DNA from: a virus | Length of the DNA: 64,000 bases | IMG/VR virus record: IMGVR_UViG_3300036832_001166 | Coordinates: 1 to 64,000 of that record | Reading direction: 5' to 3' (one strand) | Shown here: positions 6,092 through 13,270 of the stretch, in pieces | How the letters are laid out: each line of letters starts with the position of its first letter | Position numbering within the stretch: the first letter of the stretch is position 1 | Made by a program: the position numbers and the translations under genes | Notes under the pieces: generated by a model | Databases searched by the model: none | Seen by the model: the letters and a program-made list of their open reading frames with translations, nothing else | Told to the model about the DNA's origin: nothing

Positions 6092-7582
6092 ATGAGTGCT
6101 GTCAAGGATGCTGCAGGCAAGGCGAAGGACGCGGCGGGTGATGCCGCTGACGGGGCGAAGGGCGCGACCGATGGCGTGACCGGCGGGCTGCGCAAAGAGA
6201 TCCTGTCGAGCTTCGGCGACGTGCTCGGCCCGGCGATCAAGGAGATGTCCTCGCAATCGGCCGAGAAGCTCCTGGCCTACGCCAAGGAGCAGGGTCCGGC
6301 GATCTTCAAGGAGCAGGCGCTCCCGAAGATCATGAAGTCGGCCGGGGTCGATAACCCCGAAGATCTCGCCAAGGCCGGGGTCGGCAAGGTGGGCCAGATG
6401 ATGTCCAGCGGCGGCGGGATCACCGGCATGGCCGGGAAGCTGATGTCGAAGATCGGCGGCAAGGGCGGGAAGAAGGGCGTCGCGACCGGCTACGGCCAGG
6501 GCCGCCGGATCATGCTGCAGCAGCACCAGTACATCCCGGTCAAGACCGAGGACGTGTACCGCGCGTGGACGACGAGCGAGTGGCCGGAGTACATGCACCG
6601 CGTCAACACGCTGGACCGCCAGGTCGAGGAGGACGCGGTCCGCTACGCGATCGGCGTCAAGGGCTTCTGGTTCAAGAAGAACTTCACCGCGCAGATCCAG
6701 GAGGCGGTGCCGTTCCGGTTCATCGTGTGGTCGACGACGCAGGGCAACATCAAGAACACCGGCCGGGTCAGCTTCCACGCCGCGGGCGACGACCTGACGC
6801 TGATGGTCCTCAACCTCGACATGGCCCCGTCCGGGCTGCGCGAGAAGTGGGTGCGGGGCTTCCGCTACCACAAGCGCGGTGTGCGCTCTGACTTTCACCG
6901 CTTCTCCGCGTGGGTACAGATGCGGACCCAGGAGCAGCTCGATGACATGGACGGCTGGCTCGGCACGATCGAGGGCGGCAAGGTCGTCCAGACGCACGAG
7001 GACTACCTGGAGGAGCATCCGCGTGATGAGGAGGAGGGCCCGCCGTCATTGGAGGAAGAACGTGAGGGTGAGCGCGACGAGGAGGAGCAGGATGCTGAGC
7101 CCGATGAGGGCGATGAGCCCGCCGAGGGCGACGAGGACGAAGACGGCGAGCCCGAGGCCGACGACGAGGCCGACGAGCCCGAGCCCGAGGCCGAATCGGT
7201 TGATGACGAGGCGGACGCCGATGCCGACGCCGAGGGCGACGAGGAGCCCGATGACGAGGCTGATGTAGGGGACGAGGACGCGGGAGATGAAGACGAGGAT
7301 GAAGACGAGGATGAAGAAGACGAGGCCGAGGAGCCCGAAGACGAGGTAGATGAGGAGGAGGAGGAGCCGGAGGACGAGGAAGAGGGCGACGACTACGACG
7401 AGATGGGCGTCCCGGAGCTGCGCCGCGAGCTGCGCTCCCGCGACCTGCCGTCCCGCGGCCGCCGCTCCGAACTTGTCGACCGGCTACGCGAGGACGACGC
7501 CGCTGACGATGAGGAGGAGGAGGAGCCGGAGCCTGAGCCCGAGCGGCCACGTCGCCGCCGCCGGGCGAAGGCTTCGCGCTAG
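6092..7582 (+). CDS. SRPBCC-fold protein with acidic tail and C-terminal SAP domain
   Basis: A 496-residue protein in four parts. Residues 1-135 are helical and Ala/Gly/Lys-rich. Residues about 140-290 fit the SRPBCC/cyclase fold (IPVKTEDVYRAWTTSEWPEY, FTAQIQEAVPFRFIVW, RHKRGV-type end). Residues 300-430 are a run of Asp/Glu. Residues about 433-468 (MGVPELRRELRSRDLPSRGR) match a SAP nucleic-acid-binding motif, followed by a basic tail. Actinobacterial gas-vesicle clusters carry similar helix-SRPBCC proteins, but no gvp gene is present here. GGAGGTTGT precedes the ATG. Role unknown; a DNA- or capsid-associated ligand-binding protein is plausible. Confidence 0.72.
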   Translation: MSAVKDAAGKAKDAAGDAADGAKGATDGVTGGLRKEILSSFGDVLGPAIKEMSSQSAEKLLAYAKEQGPAIFKEQALPKIMKSAGVDNPEDLAKAGVGKVGQMMSSGGGITGMAGKLMSKIGGKGGKKGVATGYGQGRRIMLQQHQYIPVKTEDVYRAWTTSEWPEYMHRVNTLDRQVEEDAVRYAIGVKGFWFKKNFTAQIQEAVPFRFIVWSTTQGNIKNTGRVSFHAAGDDLTLMVLNLDMAPSGLREKWVRGFRYHKRGVRSDFHRFSAWVQMRTQEQLDDMDGWLGTIEGGKVVQTHEDYLEEHPRDEEEGPPSLEEEREGERDEEEQDAEPDEGDEPAEGDEDEDGEPEADDEADEPEPEAESVDDEADADADAEGDEEPDDEADVGDEDAGDEDEDEDEDEEDEAEEPEDEVDEEEEEPEDEEEGDDYDEMGVPELRRELRSRDLPSRGRRSELVDRLREDDAADDEEEEEPEPEPERPRRRRRAKASR

Positions 7583-7863
7583 ACGCCAATGGGCTGGTAG
7601 CGGTCGGTCGGCATCCGGCCGCGCCAGCCCGGCGCCCCCTCTCCGAGCGCCACCTGATGGCGCATCCGGTCGCGGGGCGAGCCGTTGGTGCCGTACACCA
7701 TCGGCGGGGCGCATTCGATCACCCGGAGCCGCTGCGGGGCGAAGCGGATGGGCCGCAGCGGCGCGGGCTCGTAGTGGTTGGCGGTGAGCCGCATGAGGAT
7801 CGGCTCGATCTGACGCTGGAGACGCCCGGCGTGGTTGGTGGGGGTGAGGCGGTAGTAGTCCAT
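7579..7863 (-). CDS. Minus-strand hypothetical protein
   Basis: A 94-residue protein, MDYYRLTPTNHAGRLQRQ onward, read against its neighbours and ending tail-to-tail with the SRPBCC gene. Almost every third codon base is G or C, which supports real coding on this strand. GAGAGG sits close before the ATG and CCCTAT or TACACAT could serve as -10. No family recognised. Confidence 0.6.
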   Translation of the reverse strand: MDYYRLTPTNHAGRLQRQIEPILMRLTANHYEPAPLRPIRFAPQRLRVIECAPPMVYGTNGSPRDRMRHQVALGEGAPGWRGRMPTDRYQPIGV

Positions 7864-7956
7864 ACCTCTCTAGAAGGTGGGCATAGGGCCGAATGTGTAA
7901 AGCCAAGATGTGTGCAAATAGCGGGATCGGCGTAAGCACACGTCTGGAGCTGCTGC

Positions 7957-7962
7957 TAGGGT
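7957..7962 (+). promoter_or_regulatory. -10 box of a leaderless promoter
   Basis: TAGGGT ends 6 nt before the ATG at 7969, in the divergent gap behind the minus-strand gene. Confidence 0.5.
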
Positions 7963-7968
7963 CGGCGC

Positions 7969-8358
7969 ATGAGCAGAATCATCCTGGCCCGTTGGCCGAC
8001 CGGGCAAGAACGCGTTGTCGTCGGCTGGGACCATCCGTGCGGCGGCGCGTTTTGGCAGGAGTTCACCGAGGAGCCCGCCGACGGCAACTACCCGGACGAC
8101 TTTGAGGAGATGCTCCGCGAGGGCGGCTTCTTCAAGGGGATCCCGCTGGCGGAGTTCCGCGAGAGCATGCCCGAGGACTTGCGGCCGCTGATCACCGATG
8201 ACGTCATGGCGCTACTGGCCCGGCACGAGCGCGATCCCAACTCGGGCTACAACCAGGCGGCGACCGACCTGTCCGCCGAGGGGCAGGCATGGAAGGCCGA
8301 GCAGGAGGCGACGATGGAGGAGCGTCTCCATCACGCGCCAGACTTCGATCCCGAATGA
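7969..8358 (+). CDS. Hypothetical protein starting a long coupled run
   Basis: A 129-residue acidic protein, MSRIILARWPTGQERVVVGW onward. It begins a rightward series of overlapping small genes and is probably leaderless (TAGGGT 6 nt upstream). The next gene starts immediately after its stop. No motif recognised. Confidence 0.6.
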   Translation: MSRIILARWPTGQERVVVGWDHPCGGAFWQEFTEEPADGNYPDDFEEMLREGGFFKGIPLAEFRESMPEDLRPLITDDVMALLARHERDPNSGYNQAATDLSAEGQAWKAEQEATMEERLHHAPDFDPE

Positions 8359-8592
8359 ATGAGCGTCGAGCCTCAAGAATGCGGCCACAAGCTGTGCCAC
8401 GAGCCCGCGACCGACGCGGTCACCGTGTTCAACCCGTGGGTGAAGTGCGTGTTCACGCCTGACGTCGACGAGAACCGGCGCGAGTACGCGCTGTGCCCAG
8501 CTCACTTTGAGCGCTACTTCCCGCAGGGTGTCGGCTACATGCGGCGCGAGCACGCGGTTGCGCTGCACGTCCAGTGCAGGGTGGCGGCCTGA
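8359..8592 (+). CDS. Small Cys/His protein, possible zinc site
   Basis: A 77-residue protein with CGHKLCHEPA near the start and YALCPAHFERYF in the middle, a C-x4-C ... C-x2-H arrangement suited to zinc. ATG follows the upstream stop directly and its stop overlaps the next ATG. Specific function unknown. Confidence 0.58.
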   Translation: MSVEPQECGHKLCHEPATDAVTVFNPWVKCVFTPDVDENRREYALCPAHFERYFPQGVGYMRREHAVALHVQCRVAA

Positions 8593-8795
8593 TGGCCGAC
8601 AAGGATCCGGTCCCCGAGGCCGTCCGCCATGCGCGGCATGTCCACGCGATCCCGTCGGCTGCGCTGGGCGAACATGACTTCGGCGCCGCCGCGATCGCTC
8701 GCGACATCGAGCAGGCCGCGTTCTGGGCGGGCATGCGTCAGGTGATCCGCGAGGAGGTCGCCGCGGTGATGCAGCGACCGGCACCGGACCAGTGA
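8592..8795 (+). CDS. Small hypothetical protein
   Basis: A 67-residue helical protein, MADKDPVPEAVRHARHVHAI onward, coupled to both neighbours by overlapping start/stop. It immediately precedes the HNH endonuclease gene. No family recognised. Confidence 0.55.
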   Translation: MADKDPVPEAVRHARHVHAIPSAALGEHDFGAAAIARDIEQAAFWAGMRQVIREEVAAVMQRPAPDQ

Positions 8796-9334
8796 GCAAG
8801 CCGCCCACACCACGGCCGACTGTTCACGAAGGGGAGCGGTACGGGAGGTTGGTCGTGCTGGCTGTGGCCAGAGTTCCGCGTGCCACGCATCGCTACTACA
8901 CCTGCCTCTGTGACTGTGGGGCGACCACAACGGTGCGTGGCACCCACTTGCGAATGGGTCGCAGCCAAAGCTGCGGATGCCTGAAGCAAGAGATGGTGGC
9001 GGCGACTGGTAGGCACAACAGGCGCCACGGCTACACCGGGACACCTACGCACAGAGCGTGGGTCACGTTGATGCAGCGCTGCCTCAATCCGAACGACGCG
9101 GGCTGGGAGTATTACGGCGGTCGCGGCATCCGCGTCTGTGATCGCTGGCGCGAGAGCTTCGAGGCGTTCCTTGAAGACATGGGCGAGAAGCCCGCCTGGG
9201 CGACCGGCGGCATCGACCGGATCGACAACGATGGCGACTACGAGCCCGGCAACTGCCGCTGGGCGACCGTGAGCGAGCAGAACGCCAACCAGCGACCTCG
9301 TCGACGTGATGAGCAGGGACGATTCGCCGCATGA
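8792..9334 (+). CDS. HNH-type homing endonuclease
   Basis: A 180-residue protein with an N-terminal zinc ribbon (CLCDCG ... SCGCLKQE) and a C-terminal HNH-like nuclease core: YYGGRGIRVCDRW, then IDRIDNDGDYEPGNCRWAT and EQNANQRPRRR. This is the common free-standing phage endonuclease pattern. Its first five residues, MSKPP, are the same as those of the downstream gene, and DNA around the two starts is similar, suggesting insertion at that gene's start. It likely makes site-specific breaks that spread the element. Confidence 0.82.
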   Translation: MSKPPTPRPTVHEGERYGRLVVLAVARVPRATHRYYTCLCDCGATTTVRGTHLRMGRSQSCGCLKQEMVAATGRHNRRHGYTGTPTHRAWVTLMQRCLNPNDAGWEYYGGRGIRVCDRWRESFEAFLEDMGEKPAWATGGIDRIDNDGDYEPGNCRWATVSEQNANQRPRRRDEQGRFAA

Positions 9335-9774
9335 GTAAGCCGCCACCAGAGGACCTGCTTCAGTGGCCGAAGGGGGAGCTGGCCAAGGAGGTCGCGCGGC
9401 TACGCGCGATCAACCGCGAGTTTGCTGACCGGCCGCATGACGACGCGACGTCCGGCGGCGGGATCACCGACGTGGCGGGTGACCCGCACGCGCGCGGCGG
9501 CGTGGTCCTGGACGCGCGCGGCGCGGTGCTGATGGACACGGTCGATGTCGCGCTGGTTGACACCAAGAAGGAGGATGAGTCCCCGGCGATGTTCCTGGTG
9601 ATCGGGGGCCGCGTGAACTTTGAGACGCGCCGGACCAGTCAGGCGTTCATGTTCAGCGCGGATGGCGCGGCGGGGCTCGCGTCGGAGCTGATCGCGCTGG
9701 CGGGGCGCGCGGGCGGCGACTTCCTGGACGAGTTCAAGGCGTCGTTTGAGCAGCGCATGGGCGAGATGCCGTAA
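9331..9774 (+). CDS. Hypothetical protein after HNH insertion
   Basis: A 147-residue protein starting MSKPPPEDLLQWPKGELAKE. It has a predicted helix at 15-35, then a beta-rich body (AMFLVIGGRVNFETRR) and a helical end. The ATG overlaps the endonuclease stop. No family recognised. Confidence 0.6.
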   Translation: MSKPPPEDLLQWPKGELAKEVARLRAINREFADRPHDDATSGGGITDVAGDPHARGGVVLDARGAVLMDTVDVALVDTKKEDESPAMFLVIGGRVNFETRRTSQAFMFSADGAAGLASELIALAGRAGGDFLDEFKASFEQRMGEMP

Positions 9775-9980
9775 TGGTCGCTGCGCATGACGCTGCGCTT
9801 GGTCGGGCGTTGGCGGAGGTTGGGTATCCGCCGAGCGTGGTGAACCAGGCCCGGCGCGGCTACTGGTCGGACTTCAAGACGGAGCTGGCGACCCCGAAGA
9901 TGGATCTGGCGGCGATGCTGGCCACGGATGGTCACATGGAGCTGCGTCAGCGCGTGATCAACGGGGAGTTCGACGGGTGA
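9774..9980 (+). CDS. Small helical hypothetical protein
   Basis: A 68-residue protein, MVAAHDAALGRALAEVG onward, coupled upstream by TAATG and downstream by TGATG. All-helical by composition; no motif. Confidence 0.55.
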   Translation: MVAAHDAALGRALAEVGYPPSVVNQARRGYWSDFKTELATPKMDLAAMLATDGHMELRQRVINGEFDG

Positions 9981-10126
9981 TGACCATCGCGTTCTGGGAC
10001 AAGGCGTGCTACTGGACTGAGCGGGTCGGGGACTGGCTGTCGACGCCGTGGTTCCGGCTGAGCCGTTATTGCTATGCGCGTTGGATGGCGGCGGGCGGTC
10101 CCGAGCGCGACTGGAAGCGCGAGTGA
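9980..10126 (+). CDS. Trp/Arg-rich mini-protein
   Basis: A 48-residue protein rich in Trp, Tyr and Arg (AFWDKACYWTERVGDWL). Start and stop both overlap neighbouring genes (TGATG). An amphipathic, membrane-surface peptide is possible. No family recognised. Confidence 0.5.
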   Translation: MTIAFWDKACYWTERVGDWLSTPWFRLSRYCYARWMAAGGPERDWKRE

Positions 10127-10281
10127 TGGGCCAAAGCGCAACGTCAGACCGGCTTGGCCTGATCGGCATCGCGCTTGTGCTGGCGATCCTTGACCACGAC
10201 GAGCGACTGCGTGCCATCGCGGAGCGTGAACTGGATCGAGCGGCGTGTGAGCACACGAGTCGGGGGCGATCCGAGGCATGA
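10126..10281 (+). CDS. Mini-protein, one hydrophobic helix
   Basis: A 51-residue protein with a hydrophobic stretch GLIGIALVLAIL followed by charged helix. It is coupled to both neighbours by overlapping codons. Function unknown. Confidence 0.5.
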   Translation: MGQSATSDRLGLIGIALVLAILDHDERLRAIAERELDRAACEHTSRGRSEA

Positions 10282-10721
10282 GCAGCGAGGGTCCGCTGGA
10301 TATGGAGCGGCTACAGCGCAAGGCGCAGGAGGTCAACACCAGGTTGCGTCTGATGCCCGATTCGCTGGTTGCTGCCGAAGCGCGCCTGAAGCGCCACCGC
10401 TGGAAGCTGCACACGCCCGGCATGGACGGGCTCGGCCGGTGGACGCACGGCGCACGGCGCCTGCGGATGGTTCACTCCATCGCGATCGAGCAGGACGGCG
10501 AGCTGTGGGAGCACGTCAGCGTCTCGCGCGATGATGGGACGATGCCGACCTGGGAGCAGACCCGCGACGTGTTCCGCGAGGTCGCGGGCGACAGCGCGCT
10601 CGGCGTAATCGTCGTCCCGCCGAAGTCCGAGCATGTCGACATCGCCGAGGTCGCACACATCTGGCATTGCATGTCCCGGCGTCCGCTGCCCGACTTCGCC
10701 CGTGGCGGCGGCTCGATATGA
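10278..10721 (+). CDS. Phage hypothetical protein
   Basis: A 147-residue alpha/beta protein. The segments RMVHSIAIEQDGELWEHVSV, PTWEQTRDVFREVAG and DIAEVAHIWHC resemble a widespread small phage protein type of unknown function. ATG overlaps the previous stop and its stop overlaps the next ATG. Confidence 0.62.
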   Translation: MSSEGPLDMERLQRKAQEVNTRLRLMPDSLVAAEARLKRHRWKLHTPGMDGLGRWTHGARRLRMVHSIAIEQDGELWEHVSVSRDDGTMPTWEQTRDVFREVAGDSALGVIVVPPKSEHVDIAEVAHIWHCMSRRPLPDFARGGGSI

Positions 10722-10972
10722 CCGGGCCCTACGACCGTGAGGCCGACACCGGCGACCCGCCGTCCGGCCCGATCGTCGGGCTCACCATCGACGTCGCCTG
10801 GGGCGATGACGGCTGGCGGATCACGCTCGGCGTCGGGAAGCTCGCCGTGGAGATGTCCGGCGTCAGCGACGTCGTGCTGCGCGAGCTGCTGGACTCCGAC
10901 GCGACCGCGGACATCCTGATCGCCCGCCGTGAGGAAGTGACCGAGGTTCATCAACCACCACCGGCAAGCTGA
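10718..10972 (+). CDS. Small hypothetical protein
   Basis: An 84-residue acidic protein, MTGPYDREADTGDPPSG onward, with a beta-rich centre (GLTIDVAWGDDGWRITLGV). Coupled through ATGA overlaps on both sides. No family recognised. Confidence 0.55.
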   Translation: MTGPYDREADTGDPPSGPIVGLTIDVAWGDDGWRITLGVGKLAVEMSGVSDVVLRELLDSDATADILIARREEVTEVHQPPPAS

Positions 10973-11124
10973 TGGATTCCGAGCAGTGTGTCTGCCCGCC
11001 GCCTCAGCCGCCGGTGACTGAACTGCGCGTGAGCTGGTGCCCGGTACACGGGCCTGCGATGAGGAAGCCAAAGCTCCACGTTGTCAAGGATGATGAGGAA
11101 CATCCGCGTGACCGACCGGCATAG
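10972..11124 (+). CDS. Cys/His mini-protein
   Basis: A 50-residue protein with CVCPPPQ and SWCPVHG, giving a C-x-C ... C-x2-H set that could hold zinc, then a charged tail. The ATG overlaps the upstream stop. Overlaps the following gene by about 35 bases. Confidence 0.5.
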   Translation: MDSEQCVCPPPQPPVTELRVSWCPVHGPAMRKPKLHVVKDDEEHPRDRPA

Positions 11125-11518
11125 CTACTCTGGCGTGTCGGCGCTCCCGGCGTGGTGGCTGATGGACGCCGACGGCAACCTGGTCGCGTCGATCCGCGCG
11201 GCGACGGCGGTGGAGGCCCGCGACCTGTTCAAGCGCGAGGGCTTGTCGGGCGTCCGCGTCAAACGGGCGGAGGTCGCGCCGGTCGAGGATCCGCCGGAGG
11301 AGCGCCGCGGGCCCGTCTGCGAGATCTGCAAGCGGGCGATCAACGAGGCGATCGACTACCGGACCGTGACCGGCTGGGAGCGGATCTCGCGCGGCGGCGC
11401 AGGCGGCACGCACGCGATCCGCGCGCCGGACCGGACAGCGGAACGGTTCGCGTGCATGTTCTGCGTCGACAAGCTCGCGAACGGCGTCTCCCCGCAGCAG
11501 GAGACGCTGGCGCTGTGA
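11090..11518 (+). CDS. Zinc-ribbon protein
   Basis: A protein of about 142 residues with an N-terminal beta domain (SALPAWWLMDADGNLVASI, VEARDLFKREGLSG) and a C-terminal C-x2-C pair set, CEICKRA and CMFCVDKL. Two adjacent ATG codons (11090, 11093) and a GTG at 11108 are possible starts; I chose the first. Probably a nucleic-acid or protein-binding knuckle. Confidence 0.58.
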   Translation: MMRNIRVTDRHSYSGVSALPAWWLMDADGNLVASIRAATAVEARDLFKREGLSGVRVKRAEVAPVEDPPEERRGPVCEICKRAINEAIDYRTVTGWERISRGGAGGTHAIRAPDRTAERFACMFCVDKLANGVSPQQETLAL

Positions 11519-11742
11519 CGTTGACGCAGCCGCTCTGCCTGCCGTGCTGGCGCACCGACTGGCCCGACGGCGGCATGAGCCGCGACCCGCCGCACGCGAT
11601 CAGCGCGCCGATGGAGCACTGCTGCCTGTGTGACCGGCCGACGAACCACGGCATCTACGTGCGCGTCGATCCCGCTACCGTCCCGTTCCCACGCATCCCG
11701 ACCGAGGAGGACCCATGTCCGGCTTCACCATCAACTCTGTGA
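11515..11742 (+). CDS. Small four-cysteine zinc protein
   Basis: A 75-residue protein with CLPCW and CCLCDRPT, a C-x2-C pair followed by a second. GTG overlaps the previous stop. Its end overlaps the ssb start by 28 bases, so the ssb ribosome site (GACCGAGGAGG) lies inside this gene. Function unknown. Confidence 0.55.
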   Translation: MTLTQPLCLPCWRTDWPDGGMSRDPPHAISAPMEHCCLCDRPTNHGIYVRVDPATVPFPRIPTEEDPCPASPSTL

Positions 11743-12185
11743 GCATCAGCGGGAACCTGACGCGGGATCCCGAGCTGCGGACGACAGGCTCGGGCACGCC
11801 GGTATGCGGCCTGCGGATCGCGGTCAACGAGCGTCGTAAGAACACGGTGACCAACGAGTGGGATGACCGCGCGAACTACTTTGACGTGACGGTCTGGAAG
11901 GGGCTGGGCGAGTGGCTGGCGGGCCACCTGCGCAAGGGTGATCAGATCGCGGTGCATGGGCGGCTGCAGTGGCGGGAGTGGCAGGACAAGGACGGCAACA
12001 ACCGGCAGAGCGTCGATATCGTCGCGGACTCGATCGTCCCGGTCACCCGCGACGGCGAGGGCGGCGGCTCGCGCGCGAGCCGCGCGCTGGAGTCTGATGT
12101 CCCGATCGACACGGGCGACCTGCCGCCCGTCCCCGTCGGCACCGCGGCGACGCCGGTAGACGACAGCGACGACATCCCGTTCTGA
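11715..12185 (+). CDS. ssb: Single-stranded DNA-binding protein
   Basis: A 156-residue SSB. The OB-fold is clear: SISGNLTRDPELRTTGSG, then VCGLRIAVNERRK, ANYFDVTVWKGLGEWL, KGDQIAVHGRLQWREW and SVDIVADSI. A Pro/Gly-rich linker leads to the acidic tip DDSDDIPF, the usual docking peptide for replication and repair partners. GACCGAGGAGGACCC precedes the ATG. It protects single-stranded phage DNA during replication and recombination. Confidence 0.93.
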   Translation: MSGFTINSVSISGNLTRDPELRTTGSGTPVCGLRIAVNERRKNTVTNEWDDRANYFDVTVWKGLGEWLAGHLRKGDQIAVHGRLQWREWQDKDGNNRQSVDIVADSIVPVTRDGEGGGSRASRALESDVPIDTGDLPPVPVGTAATPVDDSDDIPF

Positions 12186-12214
12186 GGTACGCCGTGAACG
12201 GGTAGCAGGGGATC

Positions 12215-12394
12215 GTGTTGACAATTCCTCTTACACCCCTGGCGGTGCTGCTGCTCGGCATCTGGGCCCTCATCAAGACCCTGGGCCACATCTCAAAGAC
12301 GGCCGCGCTGGTCCTGATCATCGTGTCGCTGATCCTGGCGATCATCGCGATGATCCGGCCGTACGCGTTCCGTCGCACGGTGCCTCCCGAGTGA
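12215..12394 (+). CDS. Mini-membrane protein with two hydrophobic segments
   Basis: A 59-residue protein from GTG 12215. Residues about 7-20 (LTPLAVLLLGIWAL) and 27-46 (KTAALVLIIVSLILAIIAMI) are hydrophobic, separated by a Lys/His turn; the tail is basic. It follows ssb by 29 nt and precedes another mini-membrane protein by 31 nt. A holin-like or superinfection role is possible but unproven. Confidence 0.55.
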   Translation: MLTIPLTPLAVLLLGIWALIKTLGHISKTAALVLIIVSLILAIIAMIRPYAFRRTVPPE

Positions 12395-12425
12395 GTCCCG
12401 AGGCGCGAGCGGGTAGCTCCTCGGC

Positions 12426-12584
12426 ATGTTAGGAGCCATCCTGGTGATCGTCGGTCTGTTGGTGTGGCTGCTCGCGGCCGCGCCGATTATCGGCATCATT
12501 CTCATAGTCATCGGGTTGCTGCTTCTGTTCGCCGGGCCCTATAGCTACAGCTACGGGTGGCACGGCCGCAGAGCGCCGCCTTAG
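12426..12584 (+). CDS. Mini-membrane protein
   Basis: A 52-residue protein with two hydrophobic stretches (MLGAILVIVGLLVWLLAAA, then IIGIILIVIGLLLLFAG) and an aromatic, basic tail. A TAGCTC sequence lies just upstream of the ATG and no ribosome site is evident. Paired with 12215 it could form a two-component membrane unit. Confidence 0.55.
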   Translation: MLGAILVIVGLLVWLLAAAPIIGIILIVIGLLLLFAGPYSYSYGWHGRRAPP

Positions 12585-12595
12585 ATGGCGGTGGC

Positions 12596-12621
12596 CCGCC
12601 GCCAGTCGGGGCTGGCGGCGG
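12596..12621 (+). terminator. GC hairpin after the mini-membrane genes
   Basis: CCGCCGCCAG and CTGGCGGCGG form a perfect 10-bp stem with a 6-nt loop. No U-tract follows. Its position before the next promoter suggests a terminator. Confidence 0.5.
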
Positions 12622-12682
12622 ACCGCCTCAGACGCTAACCGCGGATCGGCCGGGGCTCACAAAGCATCCACGCCCCCCCTGG

Positions 12683-12704
12683 AGCGCACGTCGTGTGCTA
12701 CAAT
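12683..12704 (+). promoter_or_regulatory. Operator-promoter: 17-bp near-palindrome with extended -10
   Basis: AGCGCACGTCGTGTGCT is an 8-1-8 palindrome with one mismatch. Its last T is the first base of the -10 box TACAAT, preceded by TGC. The leader then reaches a GACCGAAGGAG initiation module and the GTG at 12739. Confidence 0.7.
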
Positions 12705-12738
12705 GGTGCTGTAAGGATCCCGACCGAAGGAGCGCCAG

Positions 12739-13029
12739 GTGGCCGTGAAACACGAAGCGACGACCGAGCGGTCGACGCGTAAGTTCCGTGACCGCGACAG
12801 CGGCTACTGGAAGTATCACTACCGCTGGATCTGCACGTGCGGCGGGCATGGTAGCTGGGTGTCGACCAAGCGTCGCGCCGCCGACGGGGCCGCGTACCAC
12901 GAGTATGGCGAGCGTCCGATGACCGCCGCCGAGGTGCGGACGATGGCCGACGGCCAGTACGCCGATCTGACCTACGAGGAGGCGCAGGCGCAGGCCGACG
13001 CCTACAACGCTCGCTACGGGGGGTGCTGA
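12739..13029 (+). CDS. Small basic protein with CxCGGH
   Basis: A 96-residue protein. YHYRWICTCGGHGSWVSTKR looks like a small beta/zinc element, followed by a helical EAQAQADAYNARYGG end. The GTG start follows the conserved GACCGAAGGAG module and an operator-promoter. It stands alone between two hairpins, so it is probably a single-gene unit. Confidence 0.65.
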   Translation: MAVKHEATTERSTRKFRDRDSGYWKYHYRWICTCGGHGSWVSTKRRAADGAAYHEYGERPMTAAEVRTMADGQYADLTYEEAQAQADAYNARYGGC

Positions 13030-13060
13030 GGGCCCGGCGGCCGGTTGATGCCGGGCCCTC
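13028..13060 (+). terminator. Terminator-type hairpin
   Basis: GAGGGCCCGGC pairs with GCCGGGCCCTC over 11 bp with an 11-nt loop, beginning inside the stop codon of the gene at 12739. AAACCCC follows on the plus strand, so there is no clear U-run. Confidence 0.6.
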
Positions 13061-13197
13061 AAACCCCTGGATAGCAGGTCGCGCACAGCCGGGAGAGGCC
13101 TGCACGCTAATGGAGGGCGATCACCCGGAGACCATGCGCGGCCAGCGTCCGAGTCTCTCACCTTAACACCGCATCACCTCGCGCGGATCTGTGTTCT

Positions 13198-13217
13198 AGC
13201 GCACGACGTGGTATAAC
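13198..13217 (+). promoter_or_regulatory. Degenerate operator with -10 box
   Basis: AGCGCACGACGTG matches the left part of the shared palindrome, then GTATAAC supplies a -10-like TATAAC. It precedes a 54-nt leader and the secreted collagen-like gene at 13271. Confidence 0.45.
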
Positions 13218-13270
13218 GCCACACCAGCCGTCGCGTGGCGCGTCGGCGCTACAGAAAAGAGGGGTGAAGG

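Noticed and set aside
12218-12223. TTGACA as a -35 box
   Set aside because: It forms codons 2 and 3 of the mini-membrane gene and has no -10 at the right distance.
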